The notes below the pieces were generated by a model. It did no database searches, was not told the DNA's origin, and saw nothing but the letters and a program-made list of their open reading frames with translations. DNA of 53,633 bases from Dyella choica. Lineage in GTDB: Bacteria; Pseudomonadota; Gammaproteobacteria; Xanthomonadales; Rhodanobacteraceae. Every line of letters starts with the position of its first letter. Within the stretch, counting starts at the first letter, position 1. The DNA is taken from assembly GCF_003977665.1 (NCBI RefSeq), contig NZ_RYYV01000024.1, forward strand, positions 1-53,633, in the 5' to 3' direction. Both the position numbers and the translations under genes were made by a program. Positions 16,698-30,753 of this stretch are shown in pieces.

Positions 16698-16698
<1 letters not shown>
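16673..16698. repeat. Single GTAG-type REP unit
   Basis: TGCTGGGATTGGCATCCCAG then CCTAC. The unit's GTAG head shares a base with the gltD stop codon (minus strand reads TAGTAGGCTGGG), so the repeat abuts the gene exactly. Confidence 0.82.
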
Positions 16699-22567
<5,869 letters not shown>

Positions 22568-22655
22568 GTCTGAAGTTCCTCCCGGCTCGCTAGGGCGCAA
22601 AAAGCCTGCCGCTTGCGATCAGCGGCAAGCGCTTGCGAAAAAGGCTTGCAGCCCG

Positions 22656-22685
22656 ACTTTAAGCACAACTTGTGCGTCGCGTCAA
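22656..22685 (-). promoter_or_regulatory. Candidate gltBD promoter with palindrome in the spacer
   Basis: On the minus strand TTGACG (22685-22680), an 18-nt spacer and TAAAGT (22661-22656). The spacer contains the exact inverted repeat GCACAA-C-TTGTGC (22663-22675), well placed for a repressor. Downstream in the leader is the palindrome GCAAGCGCTTGC (22625-22636) and further GCTTGC copies. Nothing is known of the regulator. Confidence 0.45.
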
Positions 22686-22832
22686 AGCCGGCTAGACGTC
22701 CAAATGAAAAACCATCCTCAGGCGTAACAGCGCGCGCTAACAGACCAGTTCCGGGCGGGCGTCCGCCAAGGCGCATGGGCGCGCCGTTTGTGGTGTCTCG
22801 CGGGAACAGCCCAGCTCGTAGATAATCCGCGC

Positions 22833-24035
22833 ATGCCCATACTCATCCGCGCCTCCCGTCCGCTGCTTTTTTCTTTCCTCGCCACCGCCCTCGCCCTTTC
22901 TAGCAGCTTTCCCGGCACGGCCACCGCCGCGCAGGACAGCAAGGCCGAAGCCGAACAGGCCCAGGCCAAGCAGCAGCTGACCGACCTGCGCGCCAGGATG
23001 CAGGCCCTGGCCAAGGAGCAGGCCGACACCGCCGCCAAGCGCGACAGCGTGAATGCCTCGCTGGCCAAGCAATCCGACGCCGTCGCCGGCGCCGCCAAGG
23101 CGGTGCGCGATACCGATGCGCAGATCGCCGCCAAGCAGCAGCAGCTCGATCAGTTGCAAACGCAACGATCGGCACTCAACCAGAGCCTGGGCAATCAGCG
23201 CGCCGCGATCGCCGATTTGCTGCGCGCCACCTACGCCGTCGGCCACGGTTCCGACTTGCGCCTGCTACTGGGCGACGAGGACATCGCCCGCATCGCCCGC
23301 TCTCTGGCCTACTCGCAGTACTTCCAGCAGGACCGCGTGCAAAAAGTGCAGCAGTTGATGACCGAGCTGGCCAAACTGCAGGAGCTGGAAAACCAGATCA
23401 CCGCCGAGCAGCAGGCCCTGCAAGCCTCCCGCACGCAGCGCCAGCAGCAAGCCGATGCCCTTCAGCAAGAACGCAAGCAGCAGCAACAGCTGGCCAGCCA
23501 GATCGACGCCCAGTACAAGAGCGAGGCGCAGAAACTGGCGGGGATGAAGCAGAACGAGCAGTCGTTGAATGACCTGCTGACGAAACTGCAAAAGGCGATC
23601 GACGAAGCCACCCGCGAAGCGGAGCGCAAGGCCCGCGCCAACCCCACCGTACCGAGCGGGGGCGGCAAGGCCATGGCCAATATCCGCGGCAGCCTGCCCT
23701 GGCCGGCCCCCGGCTCGGTACACACCTTCGGCAACGGTGTGTTGATCGCGGCACAGCGCGGCGCCGAAGTTCACGCGGTGGCGCGCGGAAGGGTGGTGTA
23801 TGCGCACTTCCTGCGCGGCTACGGTCAACTGATCATCCTGAGCCATGGCAACGGCTGGCTCAGCATGTACGGCAACAATGAAACCCTGCTGCACGGGGTG
23901 GGCGAGGATGTCGACGCCGGCGAAGCATTGGGCACCGCCATGCTCAGTACCGGCGACAGCACCGGGGTGTATTTCGAACTGCGCCAGAACGGCAAGCCGG
24001 TGGATCCACGGACCTGGTTGAGCCAGCACCGCTGA
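22833..24035 (+). CDS. envC: EnvC-type murein hydrolase activator (coiled coil plus degenerate LytM)
   Basis: 400 aa from the ATG at 22833. Signal peptide (MPILIRASRPLLFSFLATAL, cleavage near TATAAQ), a long Ala/Gln/Lys-rich coiled coil (about 30-270, e.g. ALQQERKQQQQLASQIDAQY), then a LytM/M23 domain (about 290-400). The zinc ligands of active M23 peptidases are missing: RGAEVHAV stands where HxxxD would be and YFELR where HxH would be. This is the EnvC situation, in which the domain activates the amidases AmiA/AmiB during septum splitting instead of cutting peptidoglycan. It acts in the periplasm at the division site. The ctpA-type protease gene follows on the same strand, a common arrangement. 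Confidence 0.9.
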   Translation: MPILIRASRPLLFSFLATALALSSSFPGTATAAQDSKAEAEQAQAKQQLTDLRARMQALAKEQADTAAKRDSVNASLAKQSDAVAGAAKAVRDTDAQIAAKQQQLDQLQTQRSALNQSLGNQRAAIADLLRATYAVGHGSDLRLLLGDEDIARIARSLAYSQYFQQDRVQKVQQLMTELAKLQELENQITAEQQALQASRTQRQQQADALQQERKQQQQLASQIDAQYKSEAQKLAGMKQNEQSLNDLLTKLQKAIDEATREAERKARANPTVPSGGGKAMANIRGSLPWPAPGSVHTFGNGVLIAAQRGAEVHAVARGRVVYAHFLRGYGQLIILSHGNGWLSMYGNNETLLHGVGEDVDAGEALGTAMLSTGDSTGVYFELRQNGKPVDPRTWLSQHR

Positions 24036-24369
24036 TGTTCATGGCTGTGAGATCTACTCCCTCCTGCTTGGCAGGGGAGGGTTGGGGTGGGGTTGCACGA
24101 GCTTGCGGCATGAATTCAATTCGTCGCGAGGTTGCTTCACCCCACCCCAACCCTCCCCTACTGCACGTAGGGGAGGGAGCTGGCCGAGGCGATGGTAGAG
24201 TTATTTGGCGCATTCAACTCCCGCAGTCTCAGGTTTTTTTCACAAGCCCGCAGCGAGAGCGAGTAAAAATATTGGTCGCCGGGTTCAGCGTATCCTTGGC
24301 TTGAATTTCCGACGGCTCCACGCGGTCTTGAACGAAGCCGTCACATCCTTTCTTATGGAGTTTTGCCCC
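24036..24369. other. Intergenic region between envC and ctpA
   Basis: This 334-nt stretch contains the 123-bp repeat at 24058-24180, then an AT-rich tract with a T7 run (near 24235) and GTAAAAATATTGG (near 24263) where a promoter could lie. No gene. Confidence 0.5.
24058..24180. repeat. 123-bp inverted-end repeat, copy 1
   Basis: It starts TCCCTCCTGCTTGGCAGGGG, contains GGGTTGGGGTGGGG and its reverse complement CCCCACCCCAACCC, shares GCACGAGCTTGC and GCGAGGTTGCTTCACCCC with copy 2, and ends ACGTAGGGGAGGGAGC. It is a miniature, foldable element with no coding capacity, lying just 5' of the protease gene. Confidence 0.85.
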
Positions 24370-25728
24370 ATGCGTTTCCCCCACCCATGTCTGCTCGCCC
24401 TGCTGCTGGCGACGCCCTTGCTGCACGCGCAGGCGGCGCCCGAAGTGGCGTCGGCTGCAAGCTCGGCCGCTCCGGCGAAGGCGGCAAGCAGTGCGGCGCC
24501 GGCGGATCAGGTCAACATGGATGACGTCCGCAACTTCGCCCATGTGTACCAGATCATTCGCCAGGCCTATGTCGAAAAGGTCGACAACAAGACCCTGATG
24601 GGCGATGCGATCAAGGGCATGCTGGCCGGCCTCGATCCGCACAGCGCCTACCTCGACAAGTCGGGCCTGCAGGAACTCAACGAAGACACCACTGGGCAGT
24701 ACGGCGGCCTCGGCATCGAGGTGATGCAGGACAATGGCCTGCTGAAGATCGTCTCGCCGATCGACGACACGCCGGCCTCGCGTGCCGGCATCAAGGCGGG
24801 CGACGTAATCACCGCCGTGAACGGCAAGGTGATCACGCCGGATAACATCGACAGCATGTTCGACGCCCTGCGTGGCAGCCCCGGCACCAAGATCACGCTG
24901 GGCATCCTGCATGAAAAGGCTGAGCAGCCGGTGAGCATGACGCTCACCCGCGAGCGTATCTCGATGACCAGCGTGAAGGTGCGGGAACTCGAACCCGGCT
25001 ACGTGTACATCCGCATCAGCCAATTCCAGGACGACACCGCCAGCGACCTGGAGAAGAAGCTCGGCGCTCTGGTCCAGAAGAACGGTGCGCAGAAGGGTGC
25101 GATTCTCGACTTGCGTTCCAATCCCGGCGGCCTGCTGACGGCGGCGGTATCGGTAAGCGACGACTTCCTAGATACGGGCACCATCGTCACCACACGTGGC
25201 CGCCTGCCCGATTCCAATCTCACTTTCAGTGCGCATCCGGGCGATCTGTTGAACGGCGCGCCGATGGTGCTGCTGACCGACAACGGCACGGCGTCAGCCG
25301 CGGAAATCGTCTCCGGTGCGCTCAAGGACAATCATCGCGCCCTGATCGTCGGCCGTCGCACTTTCGGCAAAGGCGTGGTGCAGACGGTGCTGCCGCTCGA
25401 TTCCGATCACGCGGTGAAACTGACCACCGCGCGCTACTACACCCCGAACGGCACTTCGATCCAGGCCGAAGGCATCAAGCCGGACATCGCCCTGGCCGAC
25501 CTTGCGGTGACCAAGGTGGATGACTCGCAGGTGCCGATCAGCTCCGAGGCCGACCTGCCGCACCATCTGGCGAACGAAGTCGCGGCGAATGGGGGTGACG
25601 GCATCAACAACGACGGCAGCGCGGAGAATGCCAAGCTCGCCACCAGCGACTATGCCCTCTCGCAAGCCTTGAACATCCTGAAAGGCCTGGCACTGCGCAA
25701 GGATGGCAGCCAACCAGCAGCGCACTGA
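24370..25728 (+). CDS. ctpA: C-terminal processing (S41) peptidase
   Basis: 452 aa from the ATG at 24370 (GGAG 9 nt before it). Signal peptide MRFPHPCLLALLLATPLLHA with cleavage near QAAPE, an Ala/Ser-rich linker, an N-terminal helical part (VYQIIRQAYVEKVDNKTL), PDZ domain (about 115-195, YGGLGIEVMQ to GKVITPDN), and the S41 core with SNPGGLL, the nucleophile Ser in NGTASAAEIVSGAL and the general-base Lys in RRTFGKGVVQTV. It is a periplasmic serine protease of the CtpA/CtpB class that trims proteins from the C-terminus, often cell-wall hydrolases or their regulators. Its position behind envC fits such a role. Both ends are flanked by copies of the same 123-bp repeat. Confidence 0.94.
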   Translation: MRFPHPCLLALLLATPLLHAQAAPEVASAASSAAPAKAASSAAPADQVNMDDVRNFAHVYQIIRQAYVEKVDNKTLMGDAIKGMLAGLDPHSAYLDKSGLQELNEDTTGQYGGLGIEVMQDNGLLKIVSPIDDTPASRAGIKAGDVITAVNGKVITPDNIDSMFDALRGSPGTKITLGILHEKAEQPVSMTLTRERISMTSVKVRELEPGYVYIRISQFQDDTASDLEKKLGALVQKNGAQKGAILDLRSNPGGLLTAAVSVSDDFLDTGTIVTTRGRLPDSNLTFSAHPGDLLNGAPMVLLTDNGTASAAEIVSGALKDNHRALIVGRRTFGKGVVQTVLPLDSDHAVKLTTARYYTPNGTSIQAEGIKPDIALADLAVTKVDDSQVPISSEADLPHHLANEVAANGGDGINNDGSAENAKLATSDYALSQALNILKGLALRKDGSQPAAH

Positions 25729-25733
25729 ATGAC

Positions 25734-25857
25734 GCCCCCCTCCGCTGCGTGGCAGGGGAGGGCTGGGGGGGGCACGAGCTTGCCACCGTGCTTGAGTTCA
25801 CCGCGAGGTTGCTTCACCCCACCCCAACCCTCCCCTACTACACGTAGGGGAGGGAGC
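25734..25857. repeat. 123-bp inverted-end repeat, copy 2
   Basis: Same orientation and nearly the same sequence as copy 1, with the same end block TACACGTAGGGGAGGGAGC. It starts six bases after the ctpA stop and ends six bases before the stop of the convergent receptor gene. Its stem could end both transcripts. Confidence 0.85.
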
Positions 25858-25863
25858 AAAGCA

Positions 25864-28062
25864 TCAGAAACTGAAGGGCTTCTCCAGCGTCAGGAACACC
25901 CCGCGCCGCGGCCCGTACTGCGGCGCACCCACGCCAATGCCGGTACCGCTGCGCAGCCGGTAGGAGCGGTCCAGTGCATTGATCAGTGCCAGCTGCGCGT
26001 GCACCTTACCGATACGGTCGAAATTCAAGTCGTGCGACACGTTGAAGTTGAGCTGGAAGTAATACGGCAGCGAACGCCCGTTCGGGACCAGGCCAGCCTG
26101 ACGCAAACCGCTGCCGAACAGGTAATCGGCGCCCACCTTGGTGCTATCGGTGATGGCGTAGGTGGCGCCGCCGGATGAAGCCAGCTTCTGATCGTGATCG
26201 AGATGAATGTAATGGCTGGAAATATAGTCCAGCTCATCCACGCCGAAGTTGTACTGGCCGGTCATCACGTCCTTGCCCATTGCGCGGCTGTACGCGGCAT
26301 TGAAATACGCGGACAGCGGGCCATGGTTGTACGAAACCGTCAATTCCGTGCCGCGCACGCGGCCGTACCTGTAGTTGAAATTGGAATACACCAGCGCAGC
26401 GCCGAACTGGCCAAGATCCTGCAGGCGCTGCACCTTGCGGTAGTAGCCATCCAATCCCAGCGTCCAGTCCGAACCGATGTTTTGCTGCACACCCACGTCA
26501 AAATAGTCGGAACGTTCGGTCAGCGGCGTATTGTTGCCGTAGTTTTTCACCGCGTTGGTGGTGTTGGCGAACGCGTCGATGTTCTTGCTGGAGATCAGCT
26601 CGGTCTGCGGCGGAGTGAAGTAGCGCGAGTAGCCCGCGTGCACGGCAGTGCTGTCGGTAGCCTGCCATACCAGCCCGACGCGCGGACTCAGCTGGCTTTC
26701 CTCACGGAAGGCCGTGTAGCGATCGCCTCGCAAGCCGTAGTTGAGCGTTAAAGCATCGCTGATATCCCACTCGTCCTGCACATAGATCGCGGCGGTCTTG
26801 GCCAGAATGCGGTCGCCGGTAAAGATATTGAACGGCACCGTGCTGGCCTGGCTGCCATCCGGATTGGTCGGGAACACCAGCGAATTGGTGTTGGTCATGG
26901 CGCGATCGAATTCGTAATAGACGCCGTAGCGCAAGGTGTGCGAACCGCCCCACGGCGTAGCGAAGTCCGCCTGCAGCGTCGATGCGCGGTCGGTCTGGTT
27001 GATCCGACCCGCCACGCCATTGAACATCAGGTCGCCGATGTCATCGGGGCGGTACTGCAAGCCGCTGTAACGCTGGCCGATCGACACCTGGTAGGCGGTA
27101 TCGCCGAGCTTGCCCTGCAGTGCCAGCAAGCCGAAGCGTGTCTGCTCGTTCTGGCGCTCGTTCAACTGGGTGGAGTCAAAGGCCGTCTGGTTCAGATAGC
27201 CGAAATTTGCAGTCTGGCTCGGGTTGTCCGGAATCTGGAAGCGGTTGTTGGTGACACCGAACAGAAAGCTCAGGCGCGTGTCGTTGTTGATCAGATAGCT
27301 GACATCACCGAAGCCCTTCAGCTGGTTGGTGTGGTCGTGAATCGGATCGCGGCTGCGCGTCGGGTTTTCGATGCCGACGTTGTTTTCCAGGTAATTGCCG
27401 GTGAAGAAGTAACTCCAATTGCCGCTGCTGCCCCACAACGAGACATACGGATTGACCGTGCCGAATGAACCCCCGGTAATACCAACCACGCCGCCGTTGC
27501 CCAGTTCCACGCCGCTCTTGGTAGTGACATCCACCACCGCCGCCGTGCGCTCGCCGTACTGCGCCGGCAGGGCTCCGTCGAGCAGCTTCACGCTCTGGAT
27601 CATGCGCGAATCCAGTGCCTGGCCAAAGCCCGCGATCGATTCCGGCAGCATGACGCCGTTGATGCGGTACTGCAGGTTGGCGTGATCGCCGCGCACATGC
27701 AATTGGCCGTAGGAATCCTGCACCACGCCGGGCGCCTGCAGCAGCACCTGGTTCAGCGGAGTGGACGCGCCCAGCGGCAGAGCCTGGATGTTCTGCGCAT
27801 TGATCACGTACTCGCTGCTGCCTGTATCCGGCGACAGGCTGTTGCGCGCCACGTCCAGCGCCGCGGTCACGTTCACTGCGCCGAGCTGCTTTGCCTTGGT
27901 CGCGCGGCGGTTGCGCGAGCCTTGATCGGAATCCGCATCGCCCTGGTCGCCCGTGCTGGCGGTCGGAGCAACAGCGGCGGACACCTGATTGACTGGGGCG
28001 GCGTAACCGGCAAAGGCATACAACGCGAAACTGAGGCCAAGGGCGAGTGGGGAAACTTTCAT
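25864..28062 (-). CDS. TonB-dependent outer-membrane receptor 5 (separate family)
   Basis: 732 aa. Signal peptide MKVSPLALGLSFALYAFAGY with cleavage near AAP, an acidic linker (DQGDADSDQGS), TonB-box-like GAVNVTAAL, and a plug with STPLNQVLLQAPGVVQDSYG, LHVRGDHANLQYRINGV, GALPAQYGERTAAVVDVTTK. The shorter barrel ends FLTLEKPFSF. It is unlike the four receptors at 1-14 kb in length and plug sequence. The gene is alone on the minus strand, convergent with ctpA. A perfect palindrome lies 40 nt upstream of the ATG and resembles half-sites of the zinc regulator Zur, so a role in zinc or other metal uptake is possible but not shown by the protein, which is not His-rich. Confidence 0.9.
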   Translation of the reverse strand: MKVSPLALGLSFALYAFAGYAAPVNQVSAAVAPTASTGDQGDADSDQGSRNRRATKAKQLGAVNVTAALDVARNSLSPDTGSSEYVINAQNIQALPLGASTPLNQVLLQAPGVVQDSYGQLHVRGDHANLQYRINGVMLPESIAGFGQALDSRMIQSVKLLDGALPAQYGERTAAVVDVTTKSGVELGNGGVVGITGGSFGTVNPYVSLWGSSGNWSYFFTGNYLENNVGIENPTRSRDPIHDHTNQLKGFGDVSYLINNDTRLSFLFGVTNNRFQIPDNPSQTANFGYLNQTAFDSTQLNERQNEQTRFGLLALQGKLGDTAYQVSIGQRYSGLQYRPDDIGDLMFNGVAGRINQTDRASTLQADFATPWGGSHTLRYGVYYEFDRAMTNTNSLVFPTNPDGSQASTVPFNIFTGDRILAKTAAIYVQDEWDISDALTLNYGLRGDRYTAFREESQLSPRVGLVWQATDSTAVHAGYSRYFTPPQTELISSKNIDAFANTTNAVKNYGNNTPLTERSDYFDVGVQQNIGSDWTLGLDGYYRKVQRLQDLGQFGAALVYSNFNYRYGRVRGTELTVSYNHGPLSAYFNAAYSRAMGKDVMTGQYNFGVDELDYISSHYIHLDHDQKLASSGGATYAITDSTKVGADYLFGSGLRQAGLVPNGRSLPYYFQLNFNVSHDLNFDRIGKVHAQLALINALDRSYRLRSGTGIGVGAPQYGPRRGVFLTLEKPFSF

Positions 28063-28101
28063 GCTAGGAATCCGGAACGCAGGGCAATGGAGGCGATGTG
28101 C

Positions 28102-28115
28102 AATGTTATAACATT
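28102..28115. promoter_or_regulatory. 14-bp palindrome upstream of receptor 5, Zur-like
   Basis: AATGTTATAACATT is an exact inverted repeat 40 nt upstream of the receptor ATG and overlaps a possible -10 box. It resembles overlapped halves of the enterobacterial Zur consensus (AATGTTATA...TATAACATT). The regulator assignment is inference. Confidence 0.5.
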
Positions 28116-28240
28116 CCCACCACGATGCATGGCTCTCCCAGAAGTCATGCCCGCCGCCGAGCGGTTCATGCCACCCTCATCGGCGGGGCATGAGGGCGGA
28201 CTATGATCGCCAGGTCTGTCTGTTCCCTACGGAGCGCGCC

Positions 28241-28924
28241 ATGACCGAGCGCAACGATACCCAGCCCAGCGCCAACAACCTTCCGGCCGTCATCGCACAC
28301 GACGAGGCCAGCAGCCGGGTGACTCGCGCCATTCTGGACTTCATCAGCCAGATCCCCGCCAGTAAAGTGCATAGCCAACGCGAGCCGGAAACCGAAGCTC
28401 GGCGACTGGCTCACCGCGCTGCCCAGCGCGCCGCGCTTACCGCCGGCACACTCGCCTTGCCGCCGGGTCCATTGGGCTGGCTCACCATCCTGCCGGAGCT
28501 GGTTTCGATCTGGAAAATCCAGGCCCAACTGGTGAGTGACATCGCCTCCGCCTACGGCAAGCATGCGGAACTGGGCCGCGAGCAAATGCTGTGGTGCCTG
28601 TTCCGCCATACCTCCGCCCAAGCCTTCCGCGATCTGGTGGTGCGATTGGGTGATCGCCTGATCTTCCGGCGAGTGTCCTACGGCGTGATCGAACGCGTCG
28701 CCAAACAGATCGGCATCAAGGTGACGCAGCGTGCGCTGGGGGAAGGTTTGTCGCGCTGGATGCCGGTGATTGGCGCCATCGGCGTGGGGGGGTATGCGTA
28801 TTACGACACCCGGCAGGTAGCGGCCACGACGATTGCCATGCTGAAGAGTGAGATCGGTACGGCGCAAAGCGATGACGCTAGCGTCGTCGCCACCCAGGAG
28901 GTGGAGGCAACGCGGCTACATTGA
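28241..28924 (+). CDS. EcsC-like protein
   Basis: 227 aa from the ATG at 28241, with ACGGAG 6-7 nt upstream. A hydrophilic N-terminus (about 1-55) is followed by a helical region with AQRAALTAGTLALPPGPLGW and LTILPELVSIWKIQAQLVSD. That pattern resembles the EcsC family (Gly/Pro-rich turn, then a hydrophobic helix ending in a conserved acidic segment). A second hydrophobic stretch, RWMPVIGAIGVGGYAYYDTR, probably inserts into or lies on the membrane. The family has no settled function. It stands alone between the receptor 5 promoter and a repeat element; nothing in the context suggests a pathway. Confidence 0.6.
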   Translation: MTERNDTQPSANNLPAVIAHDEASSRVTRAILDFISQIPASKVHSQREPETEARRLAHRAAQRAALTAGTLALPPGPLGWLTILPELVSIWKIQAQLVSDIASAYGKHAELGREQMLWCLFRHTSAQAFRDLVVRLGDRLIFRRVSYGVIERVAKQIGIKVTQRALGEGLSRWMPVIGAIGVGGYAYYDTRQVAATTIAMLKSEIGTAQSDDASVVATQEVEATRLH

Positions 28925-28950
28925 CGCTATTGTTGCGATCCTTGCTCAAT

Positions 28951-29067
28951 GTCATTCCGGCGCAGGCCGGAATCCAGTTTCAATATGCGTCCGAAGGACA
29001 CAACCCGACTATGTTGAGTGCTTCGCACAGCATGTTTCAACTGGATTCCGGCCTGCGCCGGAATGAC
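28951..29067. repeat. MITE-like element with 29-bp terminal inverted repeats
   Basis: The left arm begins GTCATTCCGGCGCAGGCCGG (28951-28979); the right arm is its exact reverse complement ending CGCCGGAATGAC (29039-29067). The 59-nt centre has no ORF. It lies between the EcsC-like gene and the pteridine reductase. Elements with GTCATTCCGGC ends are widespread in proteobacteria. Confidence 0.85.
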
Positions 29068-29110
29068 GACACGACAAGATTGCGCATCAGCCAGATGCAG
29101 GAGCCATCGC

Positions 29111-29854
29111 ATGGATTCATCCGACCGCCCGGTTGCCTTGATCACCGGCGCCGCCAAACGCGTGGGCGCGGCGATCGCCCGCACCCTGCATGCCGCCGGC
29201 TACGACCTCGCCCTGCACTGCCGCCATTCCACCGCCGAGGCGGAAGCGCTTGCTGCTGAACTTTCCGCACAGCGCGCAAACAGCACACTCGTGGTGCAGG
29301 CCAATCTTGCCGAGCTGCAAGACCTGCCGAAGCTGATCGAGGCCACGCTGTCGCACTATGACCGCCTTGACGCGCTGATCAACAATGCTTCCGCGTTCTA
29401 TCCCACGCCGCTGGCAACGGCCACGCTCGCGCAGTGGAACGATCTATTCGCCTCCAACGCACAAGCTCCCTTCTTTCTCGCTCAGGCGGCACTGCCTGCG
29501 TTGCGTGCCGCGCGCGGTGCGATCGTGAACCTGGTCGACATCTATGCCGAACGCGCCCTGGCGCAACACCCCATCTATGTCATGGCGAAAGCCGCGCTAG
29601 GTGCCATGACGCGTTGTCTGGCGTTGGATCTTGGCCCAGACGTGCGCGTCAACGGCATTGCGCCAGGTGCAGTCATGTGGCCCAGCGACGGCAAACCCTA
29701 TGCCGACCAGGAAGCGATGCTGGCACGCACGCCGCTCAAGCGTGCCGGCGCACCGGAAGATGTCGCCACCGCGGTGCTGTGGCTGCTCCGCGATGCGCCT
29801 TTCGTAACCGGCCAGATCATTCCTGTCGATGGTGGCCGAAGCATCTCAGTGTAA
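29111..29854 (+). CDS. Pteridine reductase (PTR1/FolM-type SDR)
   Basis: 247 aa; ATG at 29111 behind CAGGAG. Short-chain dehydrogenase fold with the nucleotide loop TGAAKRVG (12-19), NNASAF and an Asp-Tyr-Lys catalytic set: D143, Y156, K160. Ordinary SDRs have Ser in place of this Asp. The D-to-Y spacing of 13 and the TGAAKRxG loop match Leishmania PTR1, whose triad is D181-Y194-K198. It should reduce dihydropterins or dihydrofolate with NADPH (FolM-like role). The folate genes folK and folB lie about 1 kb away on the other strand, supporting this. The sequence ends PVDGGRSISV, usual for the family. Confidence 0.85.
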   Translation: MDSSDRPVALITGAAKRVGAAIARTLHAAGYDLALHCRHSTAEAEALAAELSAQRANSTLVVQANLAELQDLPKLIEATLSHYDRLDALINNASAFYPTPLATATLAQWNDLFASNAQAPFFLAQAALPALRAARGAIVNLVDIYAERALAQHPIYVMAKAALGAMTRCLALDLGPDVRVNGIAPGAVMWPSDGKPYADQEAMLARTPLKRAGAPEDVATAVLWLLRDAPFVTGQIIPVDGGRSISV

Positions 29855-30113
29855 GCGACGACTTACGCGCTGAGGCACAGCAATGGAAGCGAAGTCTGCC
29901 CGCCGGCGGACATCTTTGATGCGCCCGTGTGCCTAGGATGCGGCTGTCCATGACGTTCGGATTTGTACGAGCCATGGCGTCGGCATCAGCGTCGGGCGGG
30001 CCTGGTATTCGCTACTGCAACATCCGGCCTGAAGGGCATCTGCAAAGATACGACATGGGTGAAAAATCCTGCCCGGCAACGGCGTCTCCTCCCTAATTCT
30101 CGGAGATCTGTCT

Positions 30114-30608
30114 ATGCACAACTACACTGCTATGCGCATCATGGTGTTACTTGGACTGGCCTTGCCTGCTGCGGGAGTCAGCGCACAGGACACGGGCGGA
30201 CTGCGCGCCAAGACTTTCGATACCTATAACAAGATCGAGAAGGCGCTCGAGAATGGCCAGCGCCTTTCCGTTGTCCTCCATTTCGGTGGTTGCGACCGAA
30301 CAAGATCCGCTGCCGGCGGCCATGTCATGTTGGGGCGTTCTGACAACCATGGCGGGCTTCCGATCCAGGATTTCATGATCCTCCCCGACCATATCGCTTT
30401 TTCGTTGGTACATACCACGGTAGATGCCGACAACAACATCGTTTACGAATTCAACCGCTACAAAGTCTCCCCTACGGGGACAGGGTCAACTTCAAGCGCA
30501 AAAGTCGAGATGTCGACCTATAGCTGGAAAGCAGGAGAAATGCAGGCCCAGCCCGTCACCAGCTACACCTGCGACACCGGTGGTGGCGGAGCGGATTTCA
30601 CTGGCTAG
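30114..30608 (+). CDS. VirK-like secreted protein
   Basis: 164 aa; ATG at 30114 behind CTCGGAGA. Signal peptide (MRIMVLLGLALPAAGVSA, cleavage near SAQD). The mature part begins with a helix (TFDTYNKIEKALENGQRLSV) followed by beta-rich segments, with two cysteines (HFGGCDR and SYTCDTG) likely forming a disulfide. The ALENGQxxxV..C start and overall size suggest the VirK family known from Agrobacterium and Xanthomonas, but I assign this by pattern only. It is periplasmic or secreted. A strong hairpin terminator follows at once. The 259 nt upstream show no other gene. The last residues are Gly-rich (DTGGGGADFTG). Confidence 0.6.
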   Translation: MHNYTAMRIMVLLGLALPAAGVSAQDTGGLRAKTFDTYNKIEKALENGQRLSVVLHFGGCDRTRSAAGGHVMLGRSDNHGGLPIQDFMILPDHIAFSLVHTTVDADNNIVYEFNRYKVSPTGTGSTSSAKVEMSTYSWKAGEMQAQPVTSYTCDTGGGGADFTG

Positions 30609-30615
30609 GCCATCG

Positions 30616-30646
30616 GAATCCCCGCTGCATGGCGGGGATTCTTCTT
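30616..30646 (+). terminator. Terminator after VirK-like gene
   Basis: GAATCCCCGC (30616-30625) pairs with GCGGGGATTC (30632-30641), loop TGCATG, followed by TTCTTT. It starts 7 nt after the stop codon. Confidence 0.85.
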
Positions 30647-30658
30647 TGGGTAACGGCT

Positions 30659-30725
30659 GTAGGCTAGGATGACAATCCCAGTATCTGGGGCCGAAAAAAA
30701 TGCTGGGATTGTCATCCCTGCCTAC
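30659..30725. repeat. GTAG-type REP, inverted pair
   Basis: GTAGGCTAGGATGACAATCC and a reversed unit ending GTCATCCCTGCCTAC. One base in each outer stem differs from the common form (TAGG, CCTG). It lies between the VirK terminator and the 3' end of folK. Confidence 0.85.
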
Positions 30726-30753
30726 GGCTATGCCTTACGCTCAGTGAGGCGAG

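Noticed and set aside
30616-30646. Hairpin after the VirK-like gene as a REP element
   Set aside because: Its stem GAATCCCCGC differs from the GTAG family and it is followed by a T-rich tract at the correct distance, so it is a terminator.
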